The notes under the pieces: generated by a model | The model's database searches: none | The model's input: the letters and a program-made list of their open reading frames with translations, nothing else | What the model was told of the DNA's origin: nothing | Translations under genes and position numbers: made by a program | In this document: one piece after another, positions 1-9,513 of the stretch | Layout of the letters: every line of letters begins with the position of its first letter | Numbering within the stretch: position 1 is the stretch's first letter | NCBI GenBank assembly: GCA_020634115.1 | Contig: JACKCH010000012.1 | Coordinates: forward strand, 496,001 to 560,000 | Length of the DNA stretch: 64,000 bases | Origin: Anaerolineaceae bacterium | GTDB taxonomy: Bacteria; Chloroflexota; Anaerolineae; Aggregatilineales; Phototrophicaceae | Direction of reading: 5' to 3'

Positions 1-378
1 GCGGATTTCACCGTTCAAAGCCCGAGTCACCAGATTATCGAGATTGCTGAGGATCTGGTCAGCCCGTTCCTGAGTAAGATTGCCATTGGCAACGGCTGTA
101 TTGACATGCTCGGTAACTGCACTGACCACCTGGGCCTTGACCACTTCCACATCACCGCCATTGGCCGTAATCACCTCTGCCGGGGTGGAACCCTCCCGCA
201 CCTGAGCGACGATTTCCGCCGGTTCGAGGCCGGTTTCGGTAGCCATGATTTCCACCACCTGTCGCAGGAAATTCACCGGAGCAGTTGTGGTGGTTGTGTC
301 TTGTGCGCCAACGGCGGTTACACCCAGCGCCAGCAGGCCAATCAGGATCAGGCCAGTCATCATTCGTTTCGCGTTCAT
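1..378 (-). CDS. secreted protein, partial (C-terminus outside window)
   Basis: The minus strand reads an open frame of 126 codons from an ATG at 378-376 to the window edge. It begins with MNAKRMM, a hydrophobic stretch and VGA-QD, a typical cleavable signal peptide of about 25 residues. The mature part has short helical repeats with the pattern EIVAQVREGSTPAEVI followed by NGGDVE, then a second helix pair ending in LTQERADQILSNLD. Such repeats occur in small secreted proteins of unknown function in Chloroflexota; I do not recognise a named family. A GGGAG stretch lies about 10 nt before the ATG. The gene is divergent from the glycosyltransferase that starts at 511. Function is unknown. Confidence 0.75.
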   Translation of the reverse strand, partial: MNAKRMMTGLILIGLLALGVTAVGAQDTTTTTAPVNFLRQVVEIMATETGLEPAEIVAQVREGSTPAEVITANGGDVEVVKAQVVSAVTEHVNTAVANGNLTQERADQILSNLDNLVTRALNGEIR

Positions 379-510
379 GTGAGTTTCACTCCCTATGCTG
401 TCTAAAAGATAACTGCCCCCATCATGAAGCAGATTTGTAATCAGACTATGCTGAGTCTGCGCGAATTTGTAAATTATTGGTAAAATCGCCCCGGTTCAAG
501 AGGATTTGTG

Positions 511-1443
511 ATGACCGACCTTTCAATCATTATCGTCAGTTGGAATGTGGCGGATGTGCTGGCGACCTGCCTGGACAGCATTCTGGCAAACCCGATGCCG
601 AACTTCACCAGCGAGATTGTCGTGGTGGATTCGGGCAGCACCGACCACACGACTACCCTGCTGCGTGAACGCTATCCCCAGGTGAAGCTGCTGGCGCAAA
701 CCGAAAACCTGGGCTTTACCCGCTGCAACAACATCGGGCTGGAAGCGGCGGGAGGGCGTAACCTGCTGCTGCTCAACCCGGATACGGAAATGATGGGCGC
801 TGCGCTGGGGCAAATGCTCGCTTACCTGGATGCGAATCCAGCGGTGGGGATTGTCGGGCCGCACACACTGAACACCAATGGCACAACGCAGTCTACGCGG
901 CGGCGCTTCCCGACCCTGGCGACGGCCTTCTTTGAAAGCACCTGGCTGCAACGCTTCGTACCGAAAGCGCTGCTAGACCGCTATTATGTGCGGGATGCGC
1001 CGGACGACGCGGTTATAGAGGTGGATTGGGTGCAGGGGTCGGCGCTGCTGGCACGGCGCGAGGTTTATGCCCAGATTGGCGGGCTGGACGAAGGCTACGT
1101 GATGTACTCCGAGGAGATGGATTGGTGCAAACGCGCCAAAGATGCCGGGTGGCGGGTGGTCTACCTGGGGACAGCACAGATTACCCATCACGGCGGCAAG
1201 AGTAGCGAGCAAGTGACAGCACGGCGGCATATCCACTTCCAGCAGAGCAAGCTGCGCTATTTTCGCAAATATCACGGTTGGTTGGCGGCGCAAACGCTGC
1301 GCGTCTTCCTGCTGATCCTGTATCTGGGACAGCTTGTACTAGAAGGGCTGAAGGGATTGCTCGGTCACAAACGGGCGTTACGGCGGGAACGGGTGACGAC
1401 CTACTGGCAGGTACTGCGCTCAGGGTTGAAGGTTCGTTCATGA
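511..1443 (+). CDS. family 2 glycosyltransferase
   Basis: This 310-residue cytoplasmic or membrane-associated GT2 enzyme probably adds a sugar from a nucleotide donor during surface polysaccharide assembly. The GT-A fold starts with SIIIVSWN (residues 5-12), followed by VVDSGSTD (38-45) and LLNPDTE (87-93), which supplies the metal-binding acidic residues. The C-terminus has a hydrophobic stretch and a basic tail, as in rhamnosyltransferase-like (WbbL) members. I chose ATG 511 over GTG 508 because AGAGG at 499-503 is then 7 nt away. The stop overlaps the next start as ATGA, so the two are translationally coupled. Donor and acceptor cannot be read from sequence. Confidence 0.9.
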   Translation: MTDLSIIIVSWNVADVLATCLDSILANPMPNFTSEIVVVDSGSTDHTTTLLRERYPQVKLLAQTENLGFTRCNNIGLEAAGGRNLLLLNPDTEMMGAALGQMLAYLDANPAVGIVGPHTLNTNGTTQSTRRRFPTLATAFFESTWLQRFVPKALLDRYYVRDAPDDAVIEVDWVQGSALLARREVYAQIGGLDEGYVMYSEEMDWCKRAKDAGWRVVYLGTAQITHHGGKSSEQVTARRHIHFQQSKLRYFRKYHGWLAAQTLRVFLLILYLGQLVLEGLKGLLGHKRALRRERVTTYWQVLRSGLKVRS

Positions 1444-2582
1444 GAATTGGGATTATCAGCGGGGAATACCCGCCTATGCAGGGCGGAGTCGGGGCGTATA
1501 CTCGGATTCTGGCGGCAGAACTGGCGAACCAGGGGCAGCAGGTGTTTGTTTTCAGCACCACTGCCGCCGAAAACAGCGACCCCCGTATCCACCTGACCAA
1601 CACGCTCGAACAGTGGGGGCCAACCAGCCTGCGGGCAATCCACCACTGGGCCGACGAACACCAATTAGACATCGTGAATATCCAGTACCAGACAGCGGCT
1701 TACGGTATGTCGCCCTGGATTCACTTCCTGCCGGATACGGTTGGTTCCCATGCGTTTGTAACGACGTTTCACGACCTGCGCTTCCCGTATCTGTTCCCAA
1801 AGGCGGGTGGGCTGCGTCACCGGATTGTGCATCACCTGGCAAAGGCCTCACGGGGAGTGATTGTCACCAATCATGAAGACTGGGAAGGGCTGAGTGATGT
1901 GCCAGCACGCCAACTTATCCCGATTGGCAGCAACATCCTGGATACGCTGCCGGAACATTTCACCCCGGCAGAGTGGCGACAAAAGGCGGGCGCACAGGAA
2001 GATGATTTTTTGCTGGCCTATTTTGGTCTGATTAACAGCAGCAAAGGGCTGGACACCCTATTGGCGGCGCTGGCAACGCTGCGGGAAGAGGACATCCCAG
2101 CAAGGTTAGTCCTGGTGGGTGATGTAGGCAGCAGCGATCCAACCAATATTGCCTATACCGAGCATCTGACAGCGCAAATTATGAGTATGGGGCTGTCGCC
2201 CTATATTCACCGCACCGGGTTTGTGGATGAACTGGATGTCGGCGCGTATCTGACCGCCAGTGACGCCGCTGTTTTCCCGTTCCTGGACGGTGCATCTTAT
2301 CGGCGCGGCAGTCTGATGGCAGCAGTGCGGTATGGCTGTGCGATTGTGACGACCACACCGCATATCCCCGTTCCAACATTCGTGGATGGTGATAATATGT
2401 TGTTTGTGCCGCCGGGAGACAGCGCGGCACTGGCACAAACCCTGCGCCTGCTCTATAAACGCCCGGACATCCGACGCCGGTTACAGGCACGGGCGGCAGC
2501 ACTGGCCGGAGAGTTCGCCTGGGAACAGATTGCCCGCAGCACCATCAACTATTTCCAATGGGTAATCGAGGAAACGGTATGA
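1440..2582 (+). CDS. family 4 glycosyltransferase
   Basis: This 380-residue GT-B retaining glycosyltransferase starts with MRIGIISGEYPPMQGGVGAY, the usual N-terminal glycine-rich acceptor loop of GT4 enzymes. The C-terminal donor half has FGLINSSKGLDTLLAAL and then GASYRRGSLMAAV. In this GT4 subgroup RRGS stands where others have an E-x7-E motif. The start is the ATG overlapping the upstream stop; a frame-open extension to 1278 lies inside the previous gene and was rejected. It also overlaps the next gene by ATGA, giving a coupled run of three envelope genes. The exact sugar is unknown. Confidence 0.9.
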   Translation: MRIGIISGEYPPMQGGVGAYTRILAAELANQGQQVFVFSTTAAENSDPRIHLTNTLEQWGPTSLRAIHHWADEHQLDIVNIQYQTAAYGMSPWIHFLPDTVGSHAFVTTFHDLRFPYLFPKAGGLRHRIVHHLAKASRGVIVTNHEDWEGLSDVPARQLIPIGSNILDTLPEHFTPAEWRQKAGAQEDDFLLAYFGLINSSKGLDTLLAALATLREEDIPARLVLVGDVGSSDPTNIAYTEHLTAQIMSMGLSPYIHRTGFVDELDVGAYLTASDAAVFPFLDGASYRRGSLMAAVRYGCAIVTTTPHIPVPTFVDGDNMLFVPPGDSAALAQTLRLLYKRPDIRRRLQARAAALAGEFAWEQIARSTINYFQWVIEETV

Positions 2583-4822
2583 CCCGGACTGTTGAACGCC
2601 GTATTCTCTTTTCAATTCTGGCGCTGTACGCGATTTTGGGCGTGACCTATAGTCTGGTTTCGCCGGTTTTTGAAGTCTCCGACGAACTCTGGCACTACCC
2701 GATGGTCAAGTATCTGGCTGACAATGGGCTGCAACTGCCCCCACAAGACCCGGCCAATCCCGGCCTGTGGCGGCAGGAAGGCAGCCAACCACCGCTGTAT
2801 TACCTGATGAGCGCGGTACTCACCGCTGGAATCAACACGGATGATTTGGAAACTGTCCGGCGGCAGAATCCGCACGCGGACATCGGCATCATTCGGCCTG
2901 ACGGTAATGCAAATATGATGGTGCATGATCAGGCAGCGGAGGCTTTTCCCTGGGGCGGGACAGTCCTGGCGGTGCATATCATCCGACTATTTTCGGTGGT
3001 GCTCGGCCTGGGGACAGTGTGGGTTACTTACCAGATTGGGAAGGAAACCTTCCCAGATTGGCCGTCGGTTGCGCTGGCGGCGGCAGGATTGACGGCGTTT
3101 TTGCCGATGTTCCTGTTTATCAGCGGCTCAGTGAACAATGACAACCTCTCGAATCTGCTTGGCAACCTGCTCACACTGCTGGTGGTGCGGTTGCTTAAGC
3201 GGAAAACTGCACCGAACTGGCGGGTTTACGCTCTAATTGGCATCGTCACCGGAGCGGGGCTGCTGGCGAAACTGAATATCGGCTTCCTGATTCCACTGGT
3301 GGCACTGGCGCTGCTGGTGGTGAGTCTGCGACTGCGAGACTGGCGTCCATTGATCGTTGGTGGGCTGATTTCCGGTGTGATTACCATCGCGGTTGCCGGG
3401 TGGTGGTACTGGCACAACTGGCAAACCTATAGCGACCCGACGGGACTGAACATGTTCCTGCAAATGGTCGGGCGGCGGGCGATACCGGCCAATGCGGCAC
3501 AGCTTTGGAGCGAACGGCACAGCTTCACGCAGGCCTACTGGGGATTCTTCGGTGGCGTGAACGTGCCGCTGCCGGATAGCGTATACCTGATTTTTAACAT
3601 CATCGGCGGGGTTGGGCTGCTGGGCGGTGTGGCGTTTATTCTGAATACGCTGGCGCGGCGGCGCTGGTCGTTGGAACAGTGGCTCCCGGTGGCGGTGACG
3701 ATTTTATGGCCGGTGGTGACGTTTGTCTCGTATCTGCGCTGGACGGCGGAAACCCCGGCCTCGCAGGGGCGGCTGGTATTCGCGGCGCTGTCGTCTGTTT
3801 CGCTGTGGATGGCGGTAGGGTTAGCGTGGTGGTGGCCGAAGAAGGCGCAACCGGTTCTATTGAGCGTGGTAGTCAGCTTTTTTCTGGTTGTAGCAATCCT
3901 GACACCCTTTCTGGTGATTGGCCCGGCCTACGCCCTACCGGAGACAGTGCCGCCTAGTGACCCAACTGCCCTGTTCAGCGAGGCGGATGGGGGCGTGGTG
4001 GGGCTGCTGGATGCGCGGGTGCTAACGGATACCGTTCACCCCGAAGAATACGCTCTGATTGAGTTGGACTGGCAGCTTGTCCAGCCGATGAGCCATAACT
4101 GGAGTCTGTTCGTGCATCTGGTGACGCCGGATAATGTGATTATTGGACAGCGGGATATTTATCCGGGTGAAGGCAAACTGACGACAAGCGATCTGCCAGC
4201 GGGTTATGCCTGGCGCAACCCGGTAGCTATATGGCTGCCCCCGGCGGCGTATACCCCGATGACGCTCACCGTCGAAATCGGGTGGTATGATCTGGTTACT
4301 GGAGAACGATTGATACTATCGGATGATAGTGAGCGTCTCGCAATAGGCACAATTGAATTACAGCCGCGCAGCAGTACGCTAAACGTGCCGAATCCGATCA
4401 GCGTGAATTTCAATAATCAGGTTGAACTGGTAGGATATGCGCTCTCTGATCTGAGTCCACAGGCCGGGGATACGGTGGAATTGACGCTGTACTGGCGCGG
4501 GATACAAGCAATGGATACGGATTATATCGTGTTTGCTCATATCCTTGATCCCTCTGCCCTGACGATCTATGCCGGGTCGGATGCGATGCCGGTAGAGTGG
4601 AATGCGCCGACTTCGACCTGGACGCCGGGCGAGATTATCACCGATACCCACACGCTAACGGTGCGCGAAGATACGCCGCCGGGAATCTATGAACTGGAAA
4701 TTGGTCTGTATACGCAAGAACCGGACGGCACGTTCCCACGTCCGCGTATTGTGACACCAGATGGGGGCATGGCGAATGACTTCACCTATCTCACTCGTGT
4801 TCGCGTGCTGCCGAAGGAATGA
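2579..4822 (+). CDS. DUF2142 / GT39-like polytopic membrane protein
   Basis: This 747-residue integral membrane protein starts with one membrane segment followed by FEVSDELWHYPMVKYLADNG and QEGSQPPLYYL. That loop pattern is typical of DUF2142 and ArnT/GT39-type lipid-linked sugar transferases, where the acidic residues sit on the outer face. About ten further membrane segments follow up to roughly residue 460. The last 280 residues form a soluble extracytoplasmic beta-rich tail. It probably transfers a sugar from a polyprenyl carrier outside the membrane; this is inference from family resemblance. It starts at the ATG overlapping the GT4 stop. It could equally be called a generic glycosyltransferase family 39 protein. 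Confidence 0.75.
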   Translation: MTRTVERRILFSILALYAILGVTYSLVSPVFEVSDELWHYPMVKYLADNGLQLPPQDPANPGLWRQEGSQPPLYYLMSAVLTAGINTDDLETVRRQNPHADIGIIRPDGNANMMVHDQAAEAFPWGGTVLAVHIIRLFSVVLGLGTVWVTYQIGKETFPDWPSVALAAAGLTAFLPMFLFISGSVNNDNLSNLLGNLLTLLVVRLLKRKTAPNWRVYALIGIVTGAGLLAKLNIGFLIPLVALALLVVSLRLRDWRPLIVGGLISGVITIAVAGWWYWHNWQTYSDPTGLNMFLQMVGRRAIPANAAQLWSERHSFTQAYWGFFGGVNVPLPDSVYLIFNIIGGVGLLGGVAFILNTLARRRWSLEQWLPVAVTILWPVVTFVSYLRWTAETPASQGRLVFAALSSVSLWMAVGLAWWWPKKAQPVLLSVVVSFFLVVAILTPFLVIGPAYALPETVPPSDPTALFSEADGGVVGLLDARVLTDTVHPEEYALIELDWQLVQPMSHNWSLFVHLVTPDNVIIGQRDIYPGEGKLTTSDLPAGYAWRNPVAIWLPPAAYTPMTLTVEIGWYDLVTGERLILSDDSERLAIGTIELQPRSSTLNVPNPISVNFNNQVELVGYALSDLSPQAGDTVELTLYWRGIQAMDTDYIVFAHILDPSALTIYAGSDAMPVEWNAPTSTWTPGEIITDTHTLTVREDTPPGIYELEIGLYTQEPDGTFPRPRIVTPDGGMANDFTYLTRVRVLPKE

Positions 4823-4840
4823 TGGTTGGGGTGAAAACAC

Positions 4841-4862
4841 GGGCGCGATGTATCGCGCCTCT
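4841..4862. repeat. hairpin between glycan genes (possible dispersed repeat or terminator)
   Basis: GGCGCGAT at 4842-4849 and ATCGCGCC at 4852-4859 form an inverted repeat, followed by TCTAC. It sits in the 66 nt gap between the DUF2142 and YfhO genes. The layout, a GGGCGC-type palindrome followed by pyrimidine-TAC, resembles the hairpins at 20670-20690 and 38148-38170. It could act as a transcription attenuator, or simply be a member of the same repeat family. Confidence 0.4.
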
Positions 4863-4888
4863 ACATTGGTTATTAGGGTTTTGTTTTA

Positions 4889-7150
4889 ATGACTACACGA
4901 AAACGATTAACATCCCCTGATGCGTGGGCACTGCTCTTCCTGTTGGCGCTGTGGTTGCTGTTTTTCTGGCGGCTGTTCACCCCGGTTACAGGCGATCAGA
5001 CTTCGCTCAAACAGGGCGATTTCTCCGGGCAGTTTGTGGCCTTCGGCGGCTACCAGTACCAGCGATTCGCAGCGGGCGAAGTACCATTGTGGGACCCATA
5101 TAACAATGGCGGCCTGCCGTTCATCGCGGATACCCAGGCGGCGGTCTTTTATCCGCCCCGACTGGCAACCATTGCGCTGGCGAACCTGAGCGGTGGCTGG
5201 AGCTACCACGCCCTCGAACTGGAAATGACCCTGCATGTGCTGGCGTATTCGATCATGCTGTACGCCCTGCTGCGGCGGCTCACGTTGGGACGTGCTGGAA
5301 GTATCTATGCCGGGTTAGTCGCGGCGGTGGTCGGGGCATACGGCGGGTTTCTTTCCGGTTATCCCCCGCTACAACTGGCACTGCTGGAAGCATCCATCTG
5401 GCTGCCGCTGGCGGTCATCGGACTGGTGGAGGCCAGCCGTGAGGCCGTTTTTCGGTGGCGCTGGCTGGTGCTGACCGGATTCGCGCTCGGCCTATCGTGG
5501 ATGGCCGGGCATCCCCAGACCAGTTGGTTTCTGACCTATCTGCTCGTCGCCTACTTTGCCTATCGCGTTTACACCATGCGCTACGGCTGGCGGGTTTTCA
5601 TGGGGGGAACGGCCTTGTTCGGCGTTATCGCCGGGGGCATGGCGGCAGTGCAGTTACTCCCCGGCGTGGAATATCTGGCGCATACTGCCCGCGTGAACTT
5701 CACCTATGATGCCAAAGGGAACGGCTTCCCCTTCCAGGATGTCATCCAGTTCATTTTCCCCGGTGTGGTGAGCCTGTTTTCGCCGCTGTATATGGGGATT
5801 GTCGGGCTGGCGCTGGCGATCATCGCCCTGTGGAGGCGACTGCCGGGAACGCTTTTCTGGGGGATTACCGCACTGCTGGCGCTGGGACTCAGTTTCGGGG
5901 CAAACAGCGCCCTGTTCCCCGCACTATATAACCTGTTACCAGGGATGCGCTTCTTCCGGGGACAGGAGCGGGCGGCGTTCCTGGTCGCCAACAGCCTCGC
6001 CATCTTAGCCGGACTCGGCGCGGCACATCTGGCCGAATGGGACTGGCTGAAGGACTTCAAAGCGACCCGCCGCATCCAAACCGGGCTGCTCATTCTGCTC
6101 ATTCTGTGCGGAATTGTGGCGGCGCTGGTGTTTGTCGGCTGGCTGGGGGATAGTGAAACCTATGGCGACTACCTCAACCCGGTGGTATTCAGTGCGCTCA
6201 TCACGGCGCTGACACTGTTCGCCTTGCCCTACCTGCTGGCACAGCCGCACAGCCGGTTACGGTGGGCGCTGCTGCTGGCGCTGCTGGTCTTTGAACTGTT
6301 CACCGTCAACATGGACGCGCCCAGTGACTATGACTCCGTTCCGCCGGGCGAACAGCTTTCGTTGACTCCCCCACCGGCAGTTGCCCAGGGATTGGCAGAT
6401 ACGGATACACCCTTCCGTGTGGACGGCTTCCGCGCCCTGCATGACAACTATGGCAGCCTCTACGGGGTGATGGATATGCGCGGCATCAGTCCGCTGTTCC
6501 TGAACGGGCCGTTTACGATCATCAACGCCGGACTGATTAATCCCACCGCCTGGGAGCTGTTCGCCGTGCGCTACGTGTACACCGACTGGGTGGAAATGCC
6601 CGTGCCGAGCGAAATCGTGGGGGTAGGCACAGACCGCTACGGGACGTTCAACATCCACCAACTCACCGACTCGCGCCCCTTCGCGCATCTGGTTTACGAT
6701 GTCGCCACCGTCACGAATGACGAGGCGGCCTATGCGCTGCTCGGCCAGCCGGATTTCCTGCCCCGCCGGACGGTTATCCTCAACCAAAGCATTGACCTCC
6801 CGCTCGACAACGGTAACTACGGCCAGGGAACAGCGGTGGTAACGGCTTTTGCCCCGGAGCAGTTCACTATTCAAGTCAGCACACCGGGGAATGCAGTTCT
6901 TTCAATTGCGCACTCTGACTATCCCGGCTGGGAAGCCACATTAGACGGCCAGCCAACGGCTATCCTACGAGCCTATGGCGCGTTGGCGGCGGTTATTGTT
7001 CCAGAGGGGGAACACACCGTCACCTTCGTGTATAATCCCCTGAGTTACCGGATTGGCGCGATAGCCAGCCTCATCACCTGGGGCGGGTTAGCGATTTTCG
7101 CCCTGTCCGCCGGGGTAACTATGAGGAGACGCCATGCAAGCAGCACATGA
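4889..7150 (+). CDS. YfhO family membrane protein
   Basis: This 753-residue polytopic protein matches the YfhO pattern. A first membrane segment is followed by an outside loop with GDQTSLKQGDFSGQF and then VPLWDPYNNGGLPF, where a D/N-rich loop precedes many transmembrane helices. After roughly residue 480 comes a soluble domain ending in HSDYPGWEATLDGQ and a last membrane helix near the C-terminus. YfhO proteins are thought to act as GT-C-type glycosyltransferases; in Bacillus the family is linked to lipoteichoic acid glycosylation. The gene overlaps the O-antigen ligase gene by 17 nt. Substrate is unknown. Confidence 0.85.
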   Translation: MTTRKRLTSPDAWALLFLLALWLLFFWRLFTPVTGDQTSLKQGDFSGQFVAFGGYQYQRFAAGEVPLWDPYNNGGLPFIADTQAAVFYPPRLATIALANLSGGWSYHALELEMTLHVLAYSIMLYALLRRLTLGRAGSIYAGLVAAVVGAYGGFLSGYPPLQLALLEASIWLPLAVIGLVEASREAVFRWRWLVLTGFALGLSWMAGHPQTSWFLTYLLVAYFAYRVYTMRYGWRVFMGGTALFGVIAGGMAAVQLLPGVEYLAHTARVNFTYDAKGNGFPFQDVIQFIFPGVVSLFSPLYMGIVGLALAIIALWRRLPGTLFWGITALLALGLSFGANSALFPALYNLLPGMRFFRGQERAAFLVANSLAILAGLGAAHLAEWDWLKDFKATRRIQTGLLILLILCGIVAALVFVGWLGDSETYGDYLNPVVFSALITALTLFALPYLLAQPHSRLRWALLLALLVFELFTVNMDAPSDYDSVPPGEQLSLTPPPAVAQGLADTDTPFRVDGFRALHDNYGSLYGVMDMRGISPLFLNGPFTIINAGLINPTAWELFAVRYVYTDWVEMPVPSEIVGVGTDRYGTFNIHQLTDSRPFAHLVYDVATVTNDEAAYALLGQPDFLPRRTVILNQSIDLPLDNGNYGQGTAVVTAFAPEQFTIQVSTPGNAVLSIAHSDYPGWEATLDGQPTAILRAYGALAAVIVPEGEHTVTFVYNPLSYRIGAIASLITWGGLAIFALSAGVTMRRRHASST

Positions 7151-8603
7151 TCTGCAAAACTGGATTGCCCGGCTTGACCGACGCACCTACGCGATCTTCA
7201 TTGGCCTGAGTCTGGGCGTGATTGGCGGGCTGGTCGGGCTGCTGGTGGCGGTAGCTGACCCGGTGATCGCCTTCGGGGTGGTGCTGGGGCTGCTGGCGGG
7301 GTTGTATGTGCTGTCGAATGTCACGGCGGCGCTGTACGGCGTGATCGCAGTAACCGCTCTGCTGCCGTTCGGCACATTCCCGATAAAAATCGGCATCACA
7401 CCGACCCTGCTCGACCTCGCGTTAGGGGCGTTCCTGCTCGTTTACCTGTTACAGTGGATGACCGGGCGGCGGCAGCGGATTCGGCTCACGCCGGTACATG
7501 CGCTCATCGGCCTGTATGCCATGTGGCTGCTGCTGAGTTTCGCGCTGGGATTACGCTATGCTATGCCTACTTCCGCCGTATTGCGCCAGTTCGCGGAGAC
7601 GCTGTTGAGCATCAGCCTGACATTCGTTCTGGTTGACCTGCTGCGCGACCCGGCGGCGCTGCGGCGGTTAGTCCTGGTCGTGATGGCCGCTGTTGGGATT
7701 CAGGCGCTGGTCGCCATTGTGCTGTATCTGATGCCCGACGCGGCAGCGGAACGCACGCTCATTCGACTGGCACGGATTGGATATCCGAATGGTGGCGTGA
7801 TTCGCTACGTGGAAGATAACCCGGCACTGGCGGAACGGGCGATTGGCACCTGGGTTGACCCGAATGCCCTGGGCGGCCTGCTCACCGTTTCAGCAGCGAT
7901 GATGGCGCCACAGGTGTTCGCCAGCAGACCGGTGCTGCGCTGGCGCTGGCTGACTTTCGCGGTGCTGGGGCTGGTCTTGTTGGCGTTGATTCTCACATTT
8001 TCCCGCGCTTCCATGCTGGCCTTTGCGGTGGGGGCGCTGTTTATCGCTTTCATCCGTTATCGGCGTTTTATCCCGGTGATTGCTATTGGGGCACTGCTGC
8101 TGCTCCTGCTGCCACAAACCCAGGCGTATATCACCCGGTTTGGCGAGGCTTTCGCTGGAGCTGACCTGGCAACCCAGATGCGCCTGGGTGAATATAGCGA
8201 TTCGCTGCGACTCATCCAGCGTTACCCGATTTTCGGAGTCGGCTTCACCGGCACGCCTGAAATTGACATCTACACGGATGTCGCCAATATGTACTTGATT
8301 ATGGCAAACCAGATCGGGCTGGTAGGCGTTGCAATTTACCTGACCATGATCGGCGGGGTGTTCGCCTATGGGGTACACGCCTGGCGCTATGCCAAACAGA
8401 ATCCGCTCCTGGACTCGATTCACCTGGGATACCACGCCGCGCTGATTACCGGGCTGACAAACGCGGTTGCCGACCTCTACTTTTTCCGGTTGGATTTCCA
8501 GGCTTCGATTACACTGTTCTGGTTGCTGGTGGCGCTGGCATTAAGCAGTTCACGGTTAGCACTAGCACAGGCGGCGGAATCAACCGTTGATAAAACCACC
8601 TGA
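7134..8603 (+). CDS. O-antigen ligase family protein (Wzy/WaaL-like)
   Basis: This 489-residue membrane protein has about twelve predicted helices. It carries the O-antigen ligase core: TFSRASMLAFAVGALF, a long periplasm-side loop with GEYSDSLRLIQRYPIFGVGF, and MYLIMANQIGLVGVAIYL. Such proteins polymerise or ligate lipid-linked glycans outside the membrane. It starts at ATG 7134 after a GAGGAG site, overlapping the YfhO gene by 17 nt, and closes the glycan run 511-8603. Polymerase versus ligase activity cannot be told apart from sequence. Confidence 0.85.
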   Translation: MQAAHDLQNWIARLDRRTYAIFIGLSLGVIGGLVGLLVAVADPVIAFGVVLGLLAGLYVLSNVTAALYGVIAVTALLPFGTFPIKIGITPTLLDLALGAFLLVYLLQWMTGRRQRIRLTPVHALIGLYAMWLLLSFALGLRYAMPTSAVLRQFAETLLSISLTFVLVDLLRDPAALRRLVLVVMAAVGIQALVAIVLYLMPDAAAERTLIRLARIGYPNGGVIRYVEDNPALAERAIGTWVDPNALGGLLTVSAAMMAPQVFASRPVLRWRWLTFAVLGLVLLALILTFSRASMLAFAVGALFIAFIRYRRFIPVIAIGALLLLLLPQTQAYITRFGEAFAGADLATQMRLGEYSDSLRLIQRYPIFGVGFTGTPEIDIYTDVANMYLIMANQIGLVGVAIYLTMIGGVFAYGVHAWRYAKQNPLLDSIHLGYHAALITGLTNAVADLYFFRLDFQASITLFWLLVALALSSSRLALAQAAESTVDKTT

Positions 8604-8724
8604 TTACGCTAGTATTCAGGCCGTCAATTACCCCTCCGCCACACAGGCAGGAGGCTTTCCGCTTCTCGCGCTGCACATGCAGGTGATGAGGGGCAATCCC
8701 GGGGAAAGGAGAATCAAATACCCG

Positions 8725-9063
8725 ATGAGAAAGTCATACGAACTTACGTTTATCGTGCGTAACGACCCGAATGATGATGTGATTAACGGCGTCATCAACC
8801 AGGTTCAGGCCTGGGTCGAAGCCGACAGCCTCGGCCAGGTGACAAAGATCAACCGCTGGGGACGGCGGCGGCTGGCGTACGAAATCAATCGTCAGCGTGA
8901 CGGCTACTATGTGGTCATGAATGCTGATATGGACCCCAAGAACCACGCTGAACTCGACCGCAACATGAAGCTCTCAACCGATATTCTGCGCTACCTGCTG
9001 ATTGTGCCCGATCACAAAGGCAAGGAAAAAGACAAAGAAGAAGCGCCGAAAGAACAGGCATAG
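8725..9063 (+). CDS. rpsF: 30S ribosomal protein bS6
   Basis: The 112-residue product begins MRKSYELTFIVRNDPNDD and contains INRWGRRRLAYEINRQRDGYYVVM, the hallmark of bS6. bS6 binds bS18 on the platform of the small subunit. I start at ATG 8725 downstream of the AAGGAG-type site at 8705-8711. Longer in-frame extensions begin inside the upstream ligase gene and lack family similarity. The tail is Lys/Glu-rich (KGKEKDKEEAPKEQ). ssb and rpsR follow, the standard S6-SSB-S18 operon. Confidence 0.95.
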   Translation: MRKSYELTFIVRNDPNDDVINGVINQVQAWVEADSLGQVTKINRWGRRRLAYEINRQRDGYYVVMNADMDPKNHAELDRNMKLSTDILRYLLIVPDHKGKEKDKEEAPKEQA

Positions 9064-9086
9064 CAGGGTTTTAAGGAGCAACGGAC

Positions 9087-9491
9087 ATGGGACGCGGGCT
9101 AAATAAGGTCATGATTATTGGCCGACTGGGGCGAGACCCGGAAATGCGGTACACCCCTAGCGGGCGTCCGGTCACCAGTTTCAGTGTGGCAACCAGCCGT
9201 ACCTGGACTTCGGCGGAAGGTGAGCGCCGGGAAGAAACAGAGTGGTTCAACGTGGTCGCCTGGGGCAACCTGGCCGAAATCTGTAAAACGCACCTGAGCA
9301 AGAGCCAACAGGTTTATGTGGAAGGCCGACTGCAAACGCGCGGCTGGGAAGATGAAACCGGCAAAAAACATTTTCGCACCGAACTGGTCGCTAATGAGAT
9401 GATCTTGCTCGGTGACCGCCGTCGTGACAATAATTCGCTTGATGAAATTGATTACACTGGCGAAGAAGACGACAGCGATTACGCATTCTAG
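9087..9491 (+). CDS. ssb: single-stranded DNA-binding protein
   Basis: This 134-residue OB-fold protein starts MGRGLNKVMIIGRLGRDPE and contains the typical strands FSVATSRTW, TEWFNVVAWGNLAEIC and VYVEGRLQTRGWEDETG. It ends in an acidic tail, EEDDSDYAF, the partner-recruiting C-terminal peptide with a terminal Phe. It coats single-stranded DNA in replication and repair. An AAGGAGC site sits before ATG 9087. It is in the operon between rpsF and rpsR. The linker is short, so the protein is smaller than the E. coli homologue. Confidence 0.95.
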   Translation: MGRGLNKVMIIGRLGRDPEMRYTPSGRPVTSFSVATSRTWTSAEGERREETEWFNVVAWGNLAEICKTHLSKSQQVYVEGRLQTRGWEDETGKKHFRTELVANEMILLGDRRRDNNSLDEIDYTGEEDDSDYAF

Positions 9492-9513
9492 TTTTCACAG
9501 GAGAATTTTCACA

